38,807 nucleotides of DNA from Polynucleobacter meluiroseus (GTDB taxonomy: Bacteria; Pseudomonadota; Gammaproteobacteria; Burkholderiales; Burkholderiaceae): positions 1 to 38,807 of the forward strand of contig CAMDKY010000015.1 of assembly GCA_945901245.1 (NCBI GenBank). The letters are read 5' to 3'. The notes beneath the pieces are model-generated. The model was not told the DNA's origin and did not search any database. It was given only the letters and a program-made list of their open reading frames with translations. A program made the position numbers and the translations under genes. This document shows positions 23,328-31,066 of the stretch, piece after piece (within the stretch, counting starts at the first letter, position 1; each line of letters begins with the position of its first letter).

Positions 23328-24146
23328 TTACATTCCAAAGGCCTTGCGACTCTCGTTAAACATAAAGGCCGCAAGGAAAAATAGCATGACGCCAAAGACG
23401 CGTTTCAGATTAACGGTATTCATGTTGCGTGCTATTTTGGCGCCCAGGGGTGCAGTAAATACACTGGCCCCCACAATGCAGGCAACCGCAGGTAAGTAGA
23501 TGTAGCCAAGGGAGCCTGGGGGGAGGCCGGGATGATTCCAGCTTCCAAAAATATAGCCTATGGTCGCAGCGACTGCAATCGGAAATCCGAGGCCAGAGGC
23601 GGATGCCATGGCCACGTGCGGCGTAACATTACACCAAATCATGAATGGCACAGTGACGAATGCACCGCCAGCGCCAAGTAAGCTCGAGAGTGCGCCTACA
23701 AACCCACCAAACGAGAATAAGCCTAACTTGCCCGGCAACTGACGTCCAGGCTTGGGCTTTTTATTAATGAACATCTGAATCGAGGTATAAACAATAAAGA
23801 GTGCAAAAAATAAAGAGAGCCAGCTCGTAGGGAAAGCGTCAAACAGTTCGCCACCACCAAGCAGTCCGCCAGCAATAATGCCAGGGGTAAGGGCCATGAC
23901 GAGTTTCCAGTCAATCGTGCCGTGCTGATGGTGCGCCCGAATTGCAGAGAGTGAGGTAAATAAAATGGTGGCCATGCCAGTGGCAATCGCCATGTGCACA
24001 ATGATGGCCTGATCAAACTGTTGGTGATTAAAGACAATGATCATGAAGGGTACGAGAATCATGCCACCCCCAATACCAAGCATACCAGCAAGCAATCCCG
24101 ATACCGCCCCGCAGACGACCAAAATCAAAACGTCGATTAATTCCAA
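23328..24146 (-). CDS. TauE/SafE-family membrane transporter
   Basis: A 272-residue inner-membrane protein with the duplicated TauE/SafE pattern: GLLAGMLGIGGGMILVPFM in the first half and GALSSLLGAGGAFVTVPFM in the second, with about eight transmembrane segments. The family moves sulfite, sulfoacetate and other organic or inorganic anions; the substrate cannot be read here. The start must be the TTG at 24146, because an in-frame TAA lies a few codons upstream and no ATG or GTG comes before the first glycine motif. That start abuts the predicted 3' end of 6S RNA. It is convergent with matB, with 5 bases between stops; a link to malonate transport would be speculation. Confidence 0.88.
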   Translation of the reverse strand: MELIDVLILVVCGAVSGLLAGMLGIGGGMILVPFMIIVFNHQQFDQAIIVHMAIATGMATILFTSLSAIRAHHQHGTIDWKLVMALTPGIIAGGLLGGGELFDAFPTSWLSLFFALFIVYTSIQMFINKKPKPGRQLPGKLGLFSFGGFVGALSSLLGAGGAFVTVPFMIWCNVTPHVAMASASGLGFPIAVAATIGYIFGSWNHPGLPPGSLGYIYLPAVACIVGASVFTAPLGAKIARNMNTVNLKRVFGVMLFFLAAFMFNESRKAFGM

Positions 24147-24365
24147 ACTGAATTCCCCGCCTTAGCCGCTAGGCCCTTATCCTGAACCCTCGGGTTCAAG
24201 GTGGAGCGGCCGCCATGCTTCGGGTGCACTAAGCAGCGCAGGGAGTGAACAGCTCGAGGCTGCCACTGTACGGTTGCGAAACGCTCACGCCCACATTGCA
24301 AAGATCGCTCCGTATGCTTGCGCATCGGTTCAAAGATCTATTGGCCTTGGCGAGCCAGGCAGGGA
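24147..24365 (-). ncRNA. ssrS: 6S RNA (ssrS), ends approximate
   Basis: 6S RNA mimics an open promoter and sequesters housekeeping RNA polymerase. On the minus strand just after zapA, the usual neighbour, the sequence contains CACCTTGAACCCGAGGGTTC then GGGCCTAGCGGC, closely matching the E. coli 6S 3' arm, and GCAATGTGGGCGTGAGCG like its central 5' arm. A closing stem is suggested by TTCCCTGCC (inside the zapA 3' end) pairing with GGCGGGGAA near 24147-24155. The 5' end may be up to about 30 bases shorter than given. Confidence 0.8.
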
Positions 24366-24698
24366 AAGGGTTTGTAGCAATGCATCCACTTGTAACTCGA
24401 GGCCTTTGATATCAGCTTCGAGCCTTGCCACCTCATCCGGGTGGATTGCAGCGGACTGCATTGACAGCTGTGCTGCAGTATCTGCAGCCATTTTTTTGCT
24501 TGAAATTAAATCACCAGCAAGTTTGAGAGCAGCCATCATGGTAGCGCGCTCGATGCTGCGGTTGCCACCGGCAATCGCAAGCTGAATTTGTTCATCCACC
24601 AAGGTGCAGGCTTCGCGCAACAAAGGCTCATGCTCAGCAGTGGTTGCAAGCGTAATTTTCTGACCTGCGAGCGTGACCTCAATGCGTTGTTGGCTCAT
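24330..24698 (-). CDS. zapA: Cell division protein ZapA
   Basis: ZapA is a small cytosolic protein that crosslinks FtsZ filaments at the division ring. This 122-residue product starts MSQQRIEVTLAGQKITLAT, the beta-rich N-terminal domain, followed by the helical VDEQIQLA, ERATMMAALKLAGDLI, and a long C-terminal coiled coil (EVARLEADIKGLELQVDALLQTL). The ATG at 24698 is preferred; another in-frame ATG lies two codons upstream at 24704. It overlaps the 3' end of the ZapB-like gene by about 20 bases and is followed by 6S RNA, a linkage conserved across many proteobacteria. Confidence 0.9.
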   Translation of the reverse strand: MSQQRIEVTLAGQKITLATTAEHEPLLREACTLVDEQIQLAIAGGNRSIERATMMAALKLAGDLISSKKMAADTAAQLSMQSAAIHPDEVARLEADIKGLELQVDALLQTLSLPGSPRPIDL

Positions 24699-24957
24699 GA
24701 TCATCGCCTGAAATGGTGGGGTTAGGTTCGTCAGCGGCTAATAAATTCAGTTGCCGCGTGTCGCTCTGCTCTGGCAGTCGACTCAGAATATGTTGAATAC
24801 GACTTTGCGCATCCGCAATTTTTGCTTCCAGGCGGCTACGGTCTTGACGTGCATCTTCGACAGCCTTAACAGCTAGAGTAAGTTTATCTTTGAGTCGAAC
24901 TATAGCTAGGTGTATGCCATTGAAAGAGGCATCTGGAGGGGTAGTTAAATCGCTCAT
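24679..24957 (-). CDS. ZapB-like coiled-coil protein
   Basis: A 92-residue protein whose central part (about residues 15-65) is one coiled coil: LAIVRLKDKLTLAVKAVEDA, then SRLEAKIADAQSRIQHIL. The C-terminal third looks disordered. Small coiled-coil proteins of this kind precede zapA in many proteobacteria and are compared to ZapB, which works with ZapA at the division ring. The ATG at 24957 is chosen over an extension to 25041 that runs into btuD. A TACAAT-like -10 sits only a few bases ahead, so the transcript may have almost no leader. Confidence 0.75.
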   Translation of the reverse strand: MSDLTTPPDASFNGIHLAIVRLKDKLTLAVKAVEDARQDRSRLEAKIADAQSRIQHILSRLPEQSDTRQLNLLAADEPNPTISGDDHEPTTH

Positions 24958-25012
24958 AAGTATATTGTAGCCCCTCAATTGCTCTGTGTTGGGCCCTGCA
25001 ATAACTGATTTT

Positions 25013-25783
25013 CTAGCGAGCCAAGCTGACCCAGCGATCACCGAGTTTGGCTAGCTCAATTCGACCATCAAATAGATCAATTAGTGCCTGATGGGTTAGT
25101 GGATCATCACTTTTGCCTTGGTAATGAATACCCCCAAATCCCAAGAGAATGAGGTTATCTGCCTGCAGGGCTAACTGAACTTCATGCAAAACGGTGATGC
25201 TCGTTTTGCCCTGGGTAGATAGTGCGGTTTGCCATTGCAGCCAATCGGCTTGGTGCGGTGGATCTAGGTTAGCCATTGGCTCATCCATTAAAAGAATGGG
25301 CGCATGGACGGCAAAGAGTCTAGCTAGTAGTACGCGCTGACGCTCACCTCCGGATAATTGGTTAAAAAAACGCTCGCGCAAGTCCCATACCTCGGTTTGG
25401 CGCATTGCTTGCTCGACCAAAACATGGTCTTGGCTGCTCGGAACGGAAAGCCAGTTTTGGTGTGGTAGGCGGCCTAGCATGGCAATGTCATAGACCCGCA
25501 GTCCAAAATCCAGTCCATCCGCTGTCGCGCTTGCTTGCTCTAACCAAGCGATTTTCTGTGCACGCGTCTTGACTGCAATCGAACTGAGCTCTACTCCTAC
25601 CACCTGAATCGAACCCTCATAAGGCAAGAGTCCAGCAAGCGCTTGAACGAGGGTGGATTTGCCCGCTCCATTGGGACCCACAATGCTAGTCCACTCGCCC
25701 CTAGGAATAGCAAGATCGATGTTTTGCAAAATGACGGTGTTATTTCGGGATAAAGAAACATTGCGCAGCTCTATATGACTCAT
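25013..25783 (-). CDS. btuD: Cobalamin ABC transporter ATPase BtuD
   Basis: This 256-residue ATPase drives the BtuC permease for vitamin B12 import across the inner membrane. It has Walker A GPNGAGKST (36-44), the Q-loop region LEQASA, signature LSGGERQ (143-149), Walker B LLMDEP (164-169) and the H-loop VLHE. Its ATG overlaps the btuC stop as ATGA. By sequence alone it could serve an iron-siderophore system, since that subfamily is shared; the upstream cobalamin riboswitch and the operon content argue for B12. Confidence 0.9.
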   Translation of the reverse strand: MSHIELRNVSLSRNNTVILQNIDLAIPRGEWTSIVGPNGAGKSTLVQALAGLLPYEGSIQVVGVELSSIAVKTRAQKIAWLEQASATADGLDFGLRVYDIAMLGRLPHQNWLSVPSSQDHVLVEQAMRQTEVWDLRERFFNQLSGGERQRVLLARLFAVHAPILLMDEPMANLDPPHQADWLQWQTALSTQGKTSITVLHEVQLALQADNLILLGFGGIHYQGKSDDPLTHQALIDLFDGRIELAKLGDRWVSLAR

Positions 25784-26763
25784 GCGTTTATCCCTAAGGT
25801 CTGACGTCGAAGCAATAGCAATAAATAAGAACCCCCCAGTACTGCGGTAACAATTCCAACGGGAAGTTCTAGGGGCGCAAAGATGGTGCGGGCCAGCAAA
25901 TCCGAAGCCAGTAATAGGATGCCACCAGCTAAGCTAGACATGAGAAGGTGCGCGCGCTGCGAGCCGCTCGCAAAGCGCCGAACCAGGTGGGGCGCTGCCA
26001 GACCGATAAAAGCAATGAGTCCAGTTTGCGCCACGGCAGCGCCAGTAGCTAGAGCCAAAACGGCAATCAAGCCGAGGCGCATGTGATCGATGGGTAAACC
26101 AACGGTCTTGGCGGTGTTTTCACCAAGGCTTAGGGCATTTAAAGCAGCGCTCAGTAGAAGTGCAAATACAATGCACAACAGCCAAACCAGCAACATCAGG
26201 TAGACGCCATGCCAGTCAAGTAAGCTCGTGTTGCCCAGCATAAATGCCTGAAAGCGCTGATAGAGATCGGGACGAACAAAGGTAAAGAGCGCATTACCGG
26301 CGCCAAGGATGACGCTAATCACTACACCGGAAAGCAAAAGACGTAAGGAGCTGCGATAGCCGCCAGCTAAAATCAGCGCTGCAGCAACGCCCAGCAACGC
26401 TCCAATAAATGCACCGCTGTTAAGTCCAATCAATTCAAATCCAGAGTTGCTAATCGTGTGCGAAAAACCCAAAACCAGAGCAACGCCCATTAATGCGCCG
26501 GATGCACTACCAAGCAAATACGGATCAGCCAAAGGATTACGAAACACGCCTTGTGCGATAGCGCCGGCTAAGCCCAGTAGGGAACCTGCCAGCCAGGCTC
26601 CTGCAGAGCGCGGTAAGCGGATATCAAATACGATTGTGGAGTCTGTGTTCCATACAATGCCTCCGCTGCCTAGTACTGCGCCAAAGAATAGCAGCGCAAT
26701 ACTGATCAGTAATAGGGTAAGAACGCGGGGCAATAAATTAGGACGCATACCGCAGACTATCAT
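25780..26763 (-). CDS. btuC: Cobalamin ABC transporter permease BtuC
   Basis: A BtuC/FecCD-type inner-membrane permease of about 327 residues with roughly ten transmembrane segments. Family blocks are RLPRSAGAWLAGSLLGLAGA, FRNPLADPYLLGSASGA, the coupling region HLVRRFASGSQRAHL and LELPVGIVTAVLGG. The start is uncertain. The ATG at 26763 overlaps the btuF TGA as ATGA, suggesting coupling, and is chosen; the ATG at 26748 (MRPNLLPRV) is also possible and gives a more typical N-terminus. No strong ribosome binding site supports either. Confidence 0.9.
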   Translation of the reverse strand: MIVCGMRPNLLPRVLTLLLISIALLFFGAVLGSGGIVWNTDSTIVFDIRLPRSAGAWLAGSLLGLAGAIAQGVFRNPLADPYLLGSASGALMGVALVLGFSHTISNSGFELIGLNSGAFIGALLGVAAALILAGGYRSSLRLLLSGVVISVILGAGNALFTFVRPDLYQRFQAFMLGNTSLLDWHGVYLMLLVWLLCIVFALLLSAALNALSLGENTAKTVGLPIDHMRLGLIAVLALATGAAVAQTGLIAFIGLAAPHLVRRFASGSQRAHLLMSSLAGGILLLASDLLARTIFAPLELPVGIVTAVLGGSYLLLLLRRQTLGINA

Positions 26764-27638
26764 TTGGGCAATGATTTCATTGCGCAATCAGCAATGAGGC
26801 CTGCCGCCTCACCCATGCGCGGGCCGGGGCGCACTAATACGTCAGCTTGTGCCGACGAAAAGACGCAAACCCGATTGCCCTGAATCGCTGGAATGGATTT
26901 CCAGCCAGGCCGCTGCGCTAATTGCTTGGATGTTGCTTCGGTAGTCATAATCAAATCGGGTCTAGTCTGCACGACGAATTCTGGGTTGATCTTCGGAAAG
27001 GCGCCCATCTTTTCCGTTGCAATGTTTTGCATGTCCAGTCGATCGAGCAATTCACCAATGAAGGAGGTCTTACCTGCTGCAAACGGCGCAGCGTTCACTT
27101 CAAAGTAAACCCGCGCTGCTTTTTGTGGGGGTGACAGCATACGATTAGCCCGAGCAATATCAAGCTGAATTCGATCCCATACTGCGCCCGATTCAGTAGA
27201 ACCTAAAACTGCATCCAATTGCCGTAAAGCACGCTGCACATCGGCTATGGACTGCACATTAAATGCCATCACTGAAATACCCAAGGACTGCAAGCGCCCA
27301 ATCAGAGGGGATGATTTTTCAGCCAAGACTAAGTCTGGCTTTAGGCGAACAATGCCCTCAATATTGGCATCGGCAATGCCGCCTAAGCGCGGTAAGCTAT
27401 CAATTGCCTTAGGCCAATTGGAGAAGCGATCGACCCCGACTAAAACAGAACACTTGCCCAAAGCACATACAGACTCGGTGAGAGAGGGCAGCATGCTAAC
27501 TACGCGCTGGGCAGGTGCTCGCAGGACTACCGTTGTATTTCGATCGTCCAAAATGGATATTGGCTGAGCAAAAGTGCTGCTAGACCAGCCGGCCTGAAGA
27601 ATAAAAAACACAGCAAAAAAAGAAGCTGTTGATTTCAT
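26760..27638 (-). CDS. btuF: Periplasmic cobalamin-binding protein BtuF
   Basis: A protein of about 292 residues with a signal peptide (cleavage near STFAQP), then a BtuF/FhuD-type solute-binding fold in two lobes. The pattern PAQRVVSMLPSLTESVCALG, then VGVDRFSNWP, LGGIADANIEGIVRLKPDLVLAEKS and NPEFVVQTRPDLIMTTEA is characteristic. It would deliver B12 from BtuB to BtuCD. The ATG at 27638 starts a conventional signal peptide; the ATG at 27659, one base after the btuB stop codon, is an in-frame alternative. Its stop overlaps the btuC start. Confidence 0.9.
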   Translation of the reverse strand: MKSTASFFAVFFILQAGWSSSTFAQPISILDDRNTTVVLRAPAQRVVSMLPSLTESVCALGKCSVLVGVDRFSNWPKAIDSLPRLGGIADANIEGIVRLKPDLVLAEKSSPLIGRLQSLGISVMAFNVQSIADVQRALRQLDAVLGSTESGAVWDRIQLDIARANRMLSPPQKAARVYFEVNAAPFAAGKTSFIGELLDRLDMQNIATEKMGAFPKINPEFVVQTRPDLIMTTEATSKQLAQRPGWKSIPAIQGNRVCVFSSAQADVLVRPGPRMGEAAGLIADCAMKSLPK

Positions 27639-27660
27639 ATTCAGAATGAGCATCCCCATT

Positions 27661-29781
27661 TTATTTAAAGTTATAACGTAGGTTTACAAAATACGATCGT
27701 GGCTCGCTTGGGTAGTAAGAGTATCGGCTCGAGACATTACTGGGGGCGGTGCCGTAAGTTGCATATTGAGCATTACCCACATTCTTGATCGTAAACCGAC
27801 CCTCAAGTGATTGGTATCGGTAGGAGGCATATACATCAGCTACAACATACGCTGGCATCATTTGTGCAGCATTGAAATAGCTTGGTCCAGTATCGTAGTT
27901 TTGCTCACTAACGTAATTGATGACGCCGCCAAATGAGACATTTGGTGTCAACGCATAATTTGCGCGTGCATTCAATAAGGTGTTGGGTGCTATTGGAATT
28001 GCATTACCGGAAAACGGCCCATTAGCATAAAACGATTTTTGGTATTTGCCACCTGCCGCTACATTGATTGACTTGCCTAGATTGCCAGCAATATCGAATA
28101 AGAGACCGTTTCGATCCACTTGGTAAATAGAGTTGTAGTTATAGCCTGTGGCTGGGTTATAGCTGATTTCGTTTTGTGTGGCCGATCTAAAAATGGACGA
28201 GGTAATTTTTGAATTCAGTACCGACCAACTGCCACCCAGTTCATACGTTTGAGTGGTTTGGGGCTGAAGTATTCCATTGAACACAGTAATAGCCTGGTAG
28301 TTGGGGGCGGGCCCGTAGGCTACACCCCAGTATTCATCTATGTTGGGAAAACGAAAAGATTGATTCCATTTCGCATAAACACGTTGACCGGGTAAATAAT
28401 TGAAATTGAGTGCTATGTCTCCAGCGTTAGCAGCATATTGTTGATTACTGACTGAGGTTCCATTCGATGCGCTAACCGATGTACTGGAGGTGGATGCTTG
28501 CTGCACTTGACGACGAAAGCCACCGCTAGCTTCGATAGTTGATGTTAAGGGTATGCGTTGTATTAAATAGAGGGATTGATTTATTTGTGTCGCATTTTGC
28601 GTATTGTTAGTAAGGCCATTAAAAAATCCATTTCCTTGATTTGCAAGAATGATGGCTTGCGATAGCGGGGAGTAACTACCAACTCCAGTTTGATTGGCTT
28701 TCGAATAATCATATCCAAATACAGACGTACCTAGAACCCCAAAATTTGCTTTTACTCGGGGTGAAACAGCTAATTGCCAACCTTGAAGATCATTATTCCT
28801 AGGGCTTCCAGCATAAGGACTGCCAGCAAAAAAATCGGACTGAGGGCTATAAAAAGACGAGTTCTTTGTACTATAAGAACTATCAAATTCAACGGTATAT
28901 TGCGAGTTAATAGCCTTGGTTAGGCCTTGCCGAAATCCTGAGTTTTTTACGGTTATATTGTCACCACTATTTTGTGGTCGAACTGACCTTGGGTCTCCCG
29001 AGCCAAAAACGCCAACGACCGGACCTGCTAATTGAGAATTAGTGTAGCCATAAAATGCATCGATAAAGACCCGATCATTTCCGCCAAGCGATTGAGAGAT
29101 CTTTGCGTCGACAGAGTAGGCATTAGCGGCTGTGTTTGCTCTCCATCCATTGGTATTGGATGTATTTGCTGAAATTTGATACGTTGTTTTGTCAACTGTA
29201 TTTTTTAGAATGGCATTGTTGATTAAGGTGCCCCAGCTTCCGTAAGTCGTGGATGCCTGGTTTATATTTCTCTTGCCGCCGTTGGTAATGATATTGATCA
29301 CACCACCAACTGCGCCGTTGCCGTATTGGACTCCTGCGCCACCTTGCACAATTTCAATTCTCTCTACCGAGTCGATTGGTATTGAGCCCCAGTCAATATT
29401 AGATGAATCAATTGGATTGATTCGTATGCCATCAATTAGGATCAGCGTATTGCTGCTAGCAGTTGGGCCAAATCCACCCATATCCACCGTTGCATCTAAA
29501 TTTAGGGTGCCTGCATTTACTCCCCGAACCCTTAGTCCCCCAATTTGGGATAGTACTTGTGGGATGGTATTGGAGCTCGAGTTTTCAATCTCATCCCGAG
29601 TAATTACTTTTACATTCGCTGGAACCTCGTTAAGATTTTCTTCAAACCGAGATCCCGAAACGATCAGTGTTGGACCGGAGTTGGAGTTTTGTGCTGCTGC
29701 ATTTTTAAATGGAATAACACTGGATAAAAGCGCTGCTAACAGTGCGGATGCGCACTGTTTATTGCTGAACTGCTGTTTCAT
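27661..29781 (-). CDS. btuB: TonB-dependent cobalamin receptor BtuB
   Basis: A 706-residue outer-membrane receptor that would import vitamin B12 using TonB energy. It has a signal peptide ending at AAAQ, a TonB-box-like segment (PTLIVSGS), a plug domain with VKVITRDEIENSS, RGVNAG, TLILIDGIRINP, VERIEIVQGGAGVQYGNGAVGGVINI, then a 22-strand-type beta barrel. The final strand ends in SYFVNLRYNFK, with terminal aromatic-containing pattern typical of outer-membrane barrels. AAGG precedes the ATG by about seven bases. It is the first gene behind the cobalamin riboswitch, which supports the B12 assignment over siderophores. Confidence 0.92.
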   Translation of the reverse strand: MKQQFSNKQCASALLAALLSSVIPFKNAAAQNSNSGPTLIVSGSRFEENLNEVPANVKVITRDEIENSSSNTIPQVLSQIGGLRVRGVNAGTLNLDATVDMGGFGPTASSNTLILIDGIRINPIDSSNIDWGSIPIDSVERIEIVQGGAGVQYGNGAVGGVINIITNGGKRNINQASTTYGSWGTLINNAILKNTVDKTTYQISANTSNTNGWRANTAANAYSVDAKISQSLGGNDRVFIDAFYGYTNSQLAGPVVGVFGSGDPRSVRPQNSGDNITVKNSGFRQGLTKAINSQYTVEFDSSYSTKNSSFYSPQSDFFAGSPYAGSPRNNDLQGWQLAVSPRVKANFGVLGTSVFGYDYSKANQTGVGSYSPLSQAIILANQGNGFFNGLTNNTQNATQINQSLYLIQRIPLTSTIEASGGFRRQVQQASTSSTSVSASNGTSVSNQQYAANAGDIALNFNYLPGQRVYAKWNQSFRFPNIDEYWGVAYGPAPNYQAITVFNGILQPQTTQTYELGGSWSVLNSKITSSIFRSATQNEISYNPATGYNYNSIYQVDRNGLLFDIAGNLGKSINVAAGGKYQKSFYANGPFSGNAIPIAPNTLLNARANYALTPNVSFGGVINYVSEQNYDTGPSYFNAAQMMPAYVVADVYASYRYQSLEGRFTIKNVGNAQYATYGTAPSNVSSRYSYYPSEPRSYFVNLRYNFK

Positions 29782-29939
29782 GATTAACCTTCTGCCGTCG
29801 AATCACCAAGCCAACTTCCCCGTTAGCCGAGTCGAACAGAACTTCATGGGCGCAAATCCAAAACGTCAATATGTGCGGGCGCACGGGGGCCGTGCAGTCG
29901 CTTCTACTGGCGCGCGAAGGATCCCCGTCCGCAAAATTC

Positions 29940-30105
29940 CACCTGTCTTGGCCGGTATCCGGGCTGGCAAATTTAAGAACTTGACCTTCCCATGCGATTG
30001 ACGCGCACAGTGGCTATATCCAAGTTCTCCGTACCCAGTTGCAGGCACATTTGCTTACCGTTGCGGGGGCAGCACACGTTTGATTAGTGTTTCCCGTTTA
30101 ACTTT
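29940..30105 (-). promoter_or_regulatory. Cobalamin riboswitch upstream of btuB
   Basis: The minus strand carries the conserved elements in order: GGGAAAC, GCTGCCCCCGCAACGGTAAG, GCCACTG, ATGGGAAGGTC, and the B12 box AGCCCGGATACCGGCC (29950-29965 on the plus strand). It would bind a cobalamin and lower expression of btuBFCD. The roughly 155-base stretch between it and the btuB start has a perfect 6-bp hairpin, GCACGG/CCGTGC (29881-29895), but no T-run, so control is probably translational or Rho-dependent. A TATAGT-like -10 for the minus strand is at 30139-30144. Confidence 0.93.
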
Positions 30106-30122
30106 ATTGCATTGCAATAAAG
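30102..30122. promoter_or_regulatory. Perfect 21-bp palindrome at the riboswitch 5' end
   Basis: CTTTATTGC (30102-30110) and GCAATAAAG (30114-30122) form a perfect inverted repeat with a 3-base centre. It lies just downstream of the inferred btuB transcription start and about 95 bases upstream of the divergent Crp/Fnr-family gene. It may be an operator for either gene or a 5' hairpin on the btuB RNA. Confidence 0.45.
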
Positions 30123-30216
30123 CACCACGACAAAAAATACTATACCAGATAGGTAAATGAAATGCTGGGGTTTCTACTTAATAAGCCTACAATGACACGC
30201 TTAGGAATAGGAATTC

Positions 30217-30834
30217 ATGACAACACTAGACAAGCACCTCGAGAAAAATCTGATTCGCTTACAGCTGAGTCAAAACGTGGTGTTGCATCATCTAGACCAA
30301 GAGAGCATGGCTGAGCTGGAGCGCCACTTGGTGATTTCAGACCTCAAAAAGTCGGAAATACTGCTACATCAAGGTGATCACCAGATGGAACAGTATTTTG
30401 TTTTGGGTGGCATTTTGAAGCGCATCGTATCGAGTTCGGATGCAAAAGAAATGATTTTGCGTTTTACGATCGAAAAAGATATCGAGACCAGCTATGCAGC
30501 CTGGCGCCTCAAGAAATCAGCCCCTTACAGCATTGCCTGCGTAACCAAGGCTAGGGTTGCACGCCTGCCCATGAAAAAGTGGACTGAGTTTTTGGAAAGC
30601 CACCCCCCACTAAAAGAGAGTTTTGAGTTTGAGGTCATGCGCCTCATGAGTGAAATCATGGCGCACACCATTACCTTGCATATGCTCGACGCCCCTGGCC
30701 GTGTAGAGCGTTTTCTGCGTAAATACGAGAGTTTGTTTGGCCTACTCCCCAAAAAAGAGCTCGCAGCCTATTTAAATTTATCTCCCGAAACCCTAAGTAG
30801 ACTTAAAACAAAGCACAAAGACCTATTTGTCTAG
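30217..30834 (+). CDS. Crp/Fnr-family transcriptional regulator
   Basis: A 205-residue regulator with an N-terminal cyclic-nucleotide-binding-type beta-roll (about 30-120: SEILLHQGDHQMEQYFVLGGILKRI), a long dimer helix (about 135-160) and a short C-terminal helix-turn-helix (KKELAAYLNLSPETLSRL). The recognition helix has Glu191, Ser194 and Arg195, the E..SR pattern by which Fnr recognises TTGA half-sites. Fnr's N-terminal iron-sulfur cysteines are absent, so it should not sense oxygen that way; the effector is unknown. It sits upstream of oxc in the same direction, and an Fnr-type palindrome lies in the oxc promoter region, making it a candidate local regulator of the oxalate genes. Confidence 0.88.
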   Translation: MTTLDKHLEKNLIRLQLSQNVVLHHLDQESMAELERHLVISDLKKSEILLHQGDHQMEQYFVLGGILKRIVSSSDAKEMILRFTIEKDIETSYAAWRLKKSAPYSIACVTKARVARLPMKKWTEFLESHPPLKESFEFEVMRLMSEIMAHTITLHMLDAPGRVERFLRKYESLFGLLPKKELAAYLNLSPETLSRLKTKHKDLFV

Positions 30835-30864
30835 TTTTTGTGCGGGTTTAAGTTAGTCCTCTGG

Positions 30865-30885
30865 AGGCTCTAAGCCTTGTTTTTA
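30865..30885 (+). terminator. Short terminator-like hairpin after the Crp/Fnr gene
   Basis: AGGCT (30865-30869) pairs with AGCCT (30873-30877) across a 3-base loop and is followed by TGTTTTTATT. The stem is short, so read-through into oxc is possible. Confidence 0.5.
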
Positions 30886-30902
30886 TTGGAATTAAAGGGA
30901 AA

Positions 30903-30916
30903 TTGACGCAAGTCAA
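30903..30916. promoter_or_regulatory. Fnr-type palindrome in the oxc upstream region
   Basis: TTGAC-gcaa-GTCAA is a perfect 10-bp dyad (extendable by one pair to ATTGAC/GTCAAT) with the four-base spacer of Fnr-family sites. It lies about 150 bases before the oxc start. Its left half also reads as a -35 (TTGACG), with TATACC 16 bases further on, so a bound regulator would occlude the -35. Equally, it may be only a promoter that happens to be symmetric. Confidence 0.5.
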
Positions 30917-31066
30917 TGCTGATTTATACCCTCGAGCCTAAGATGCGTCTACCTAAATGCAGTTTGCTAATTTCCCTGAATTTGGGTGCATTTTTAATTG
31001 GAGATCCAAGACAGAAGCTAAATTGCCTTGCCAGCTGAGTAATGCAATCTAACTAATACAACTTTT

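Noticed and set aside
29249..30001. A 250-codon plus-strand open frame opposite btuB and its leader
   Set aside because: It lies antisense to a clear TonB receptor and a riboswitch, and its translation has no recognisable pattern; it is a by-product of btuB codon use.
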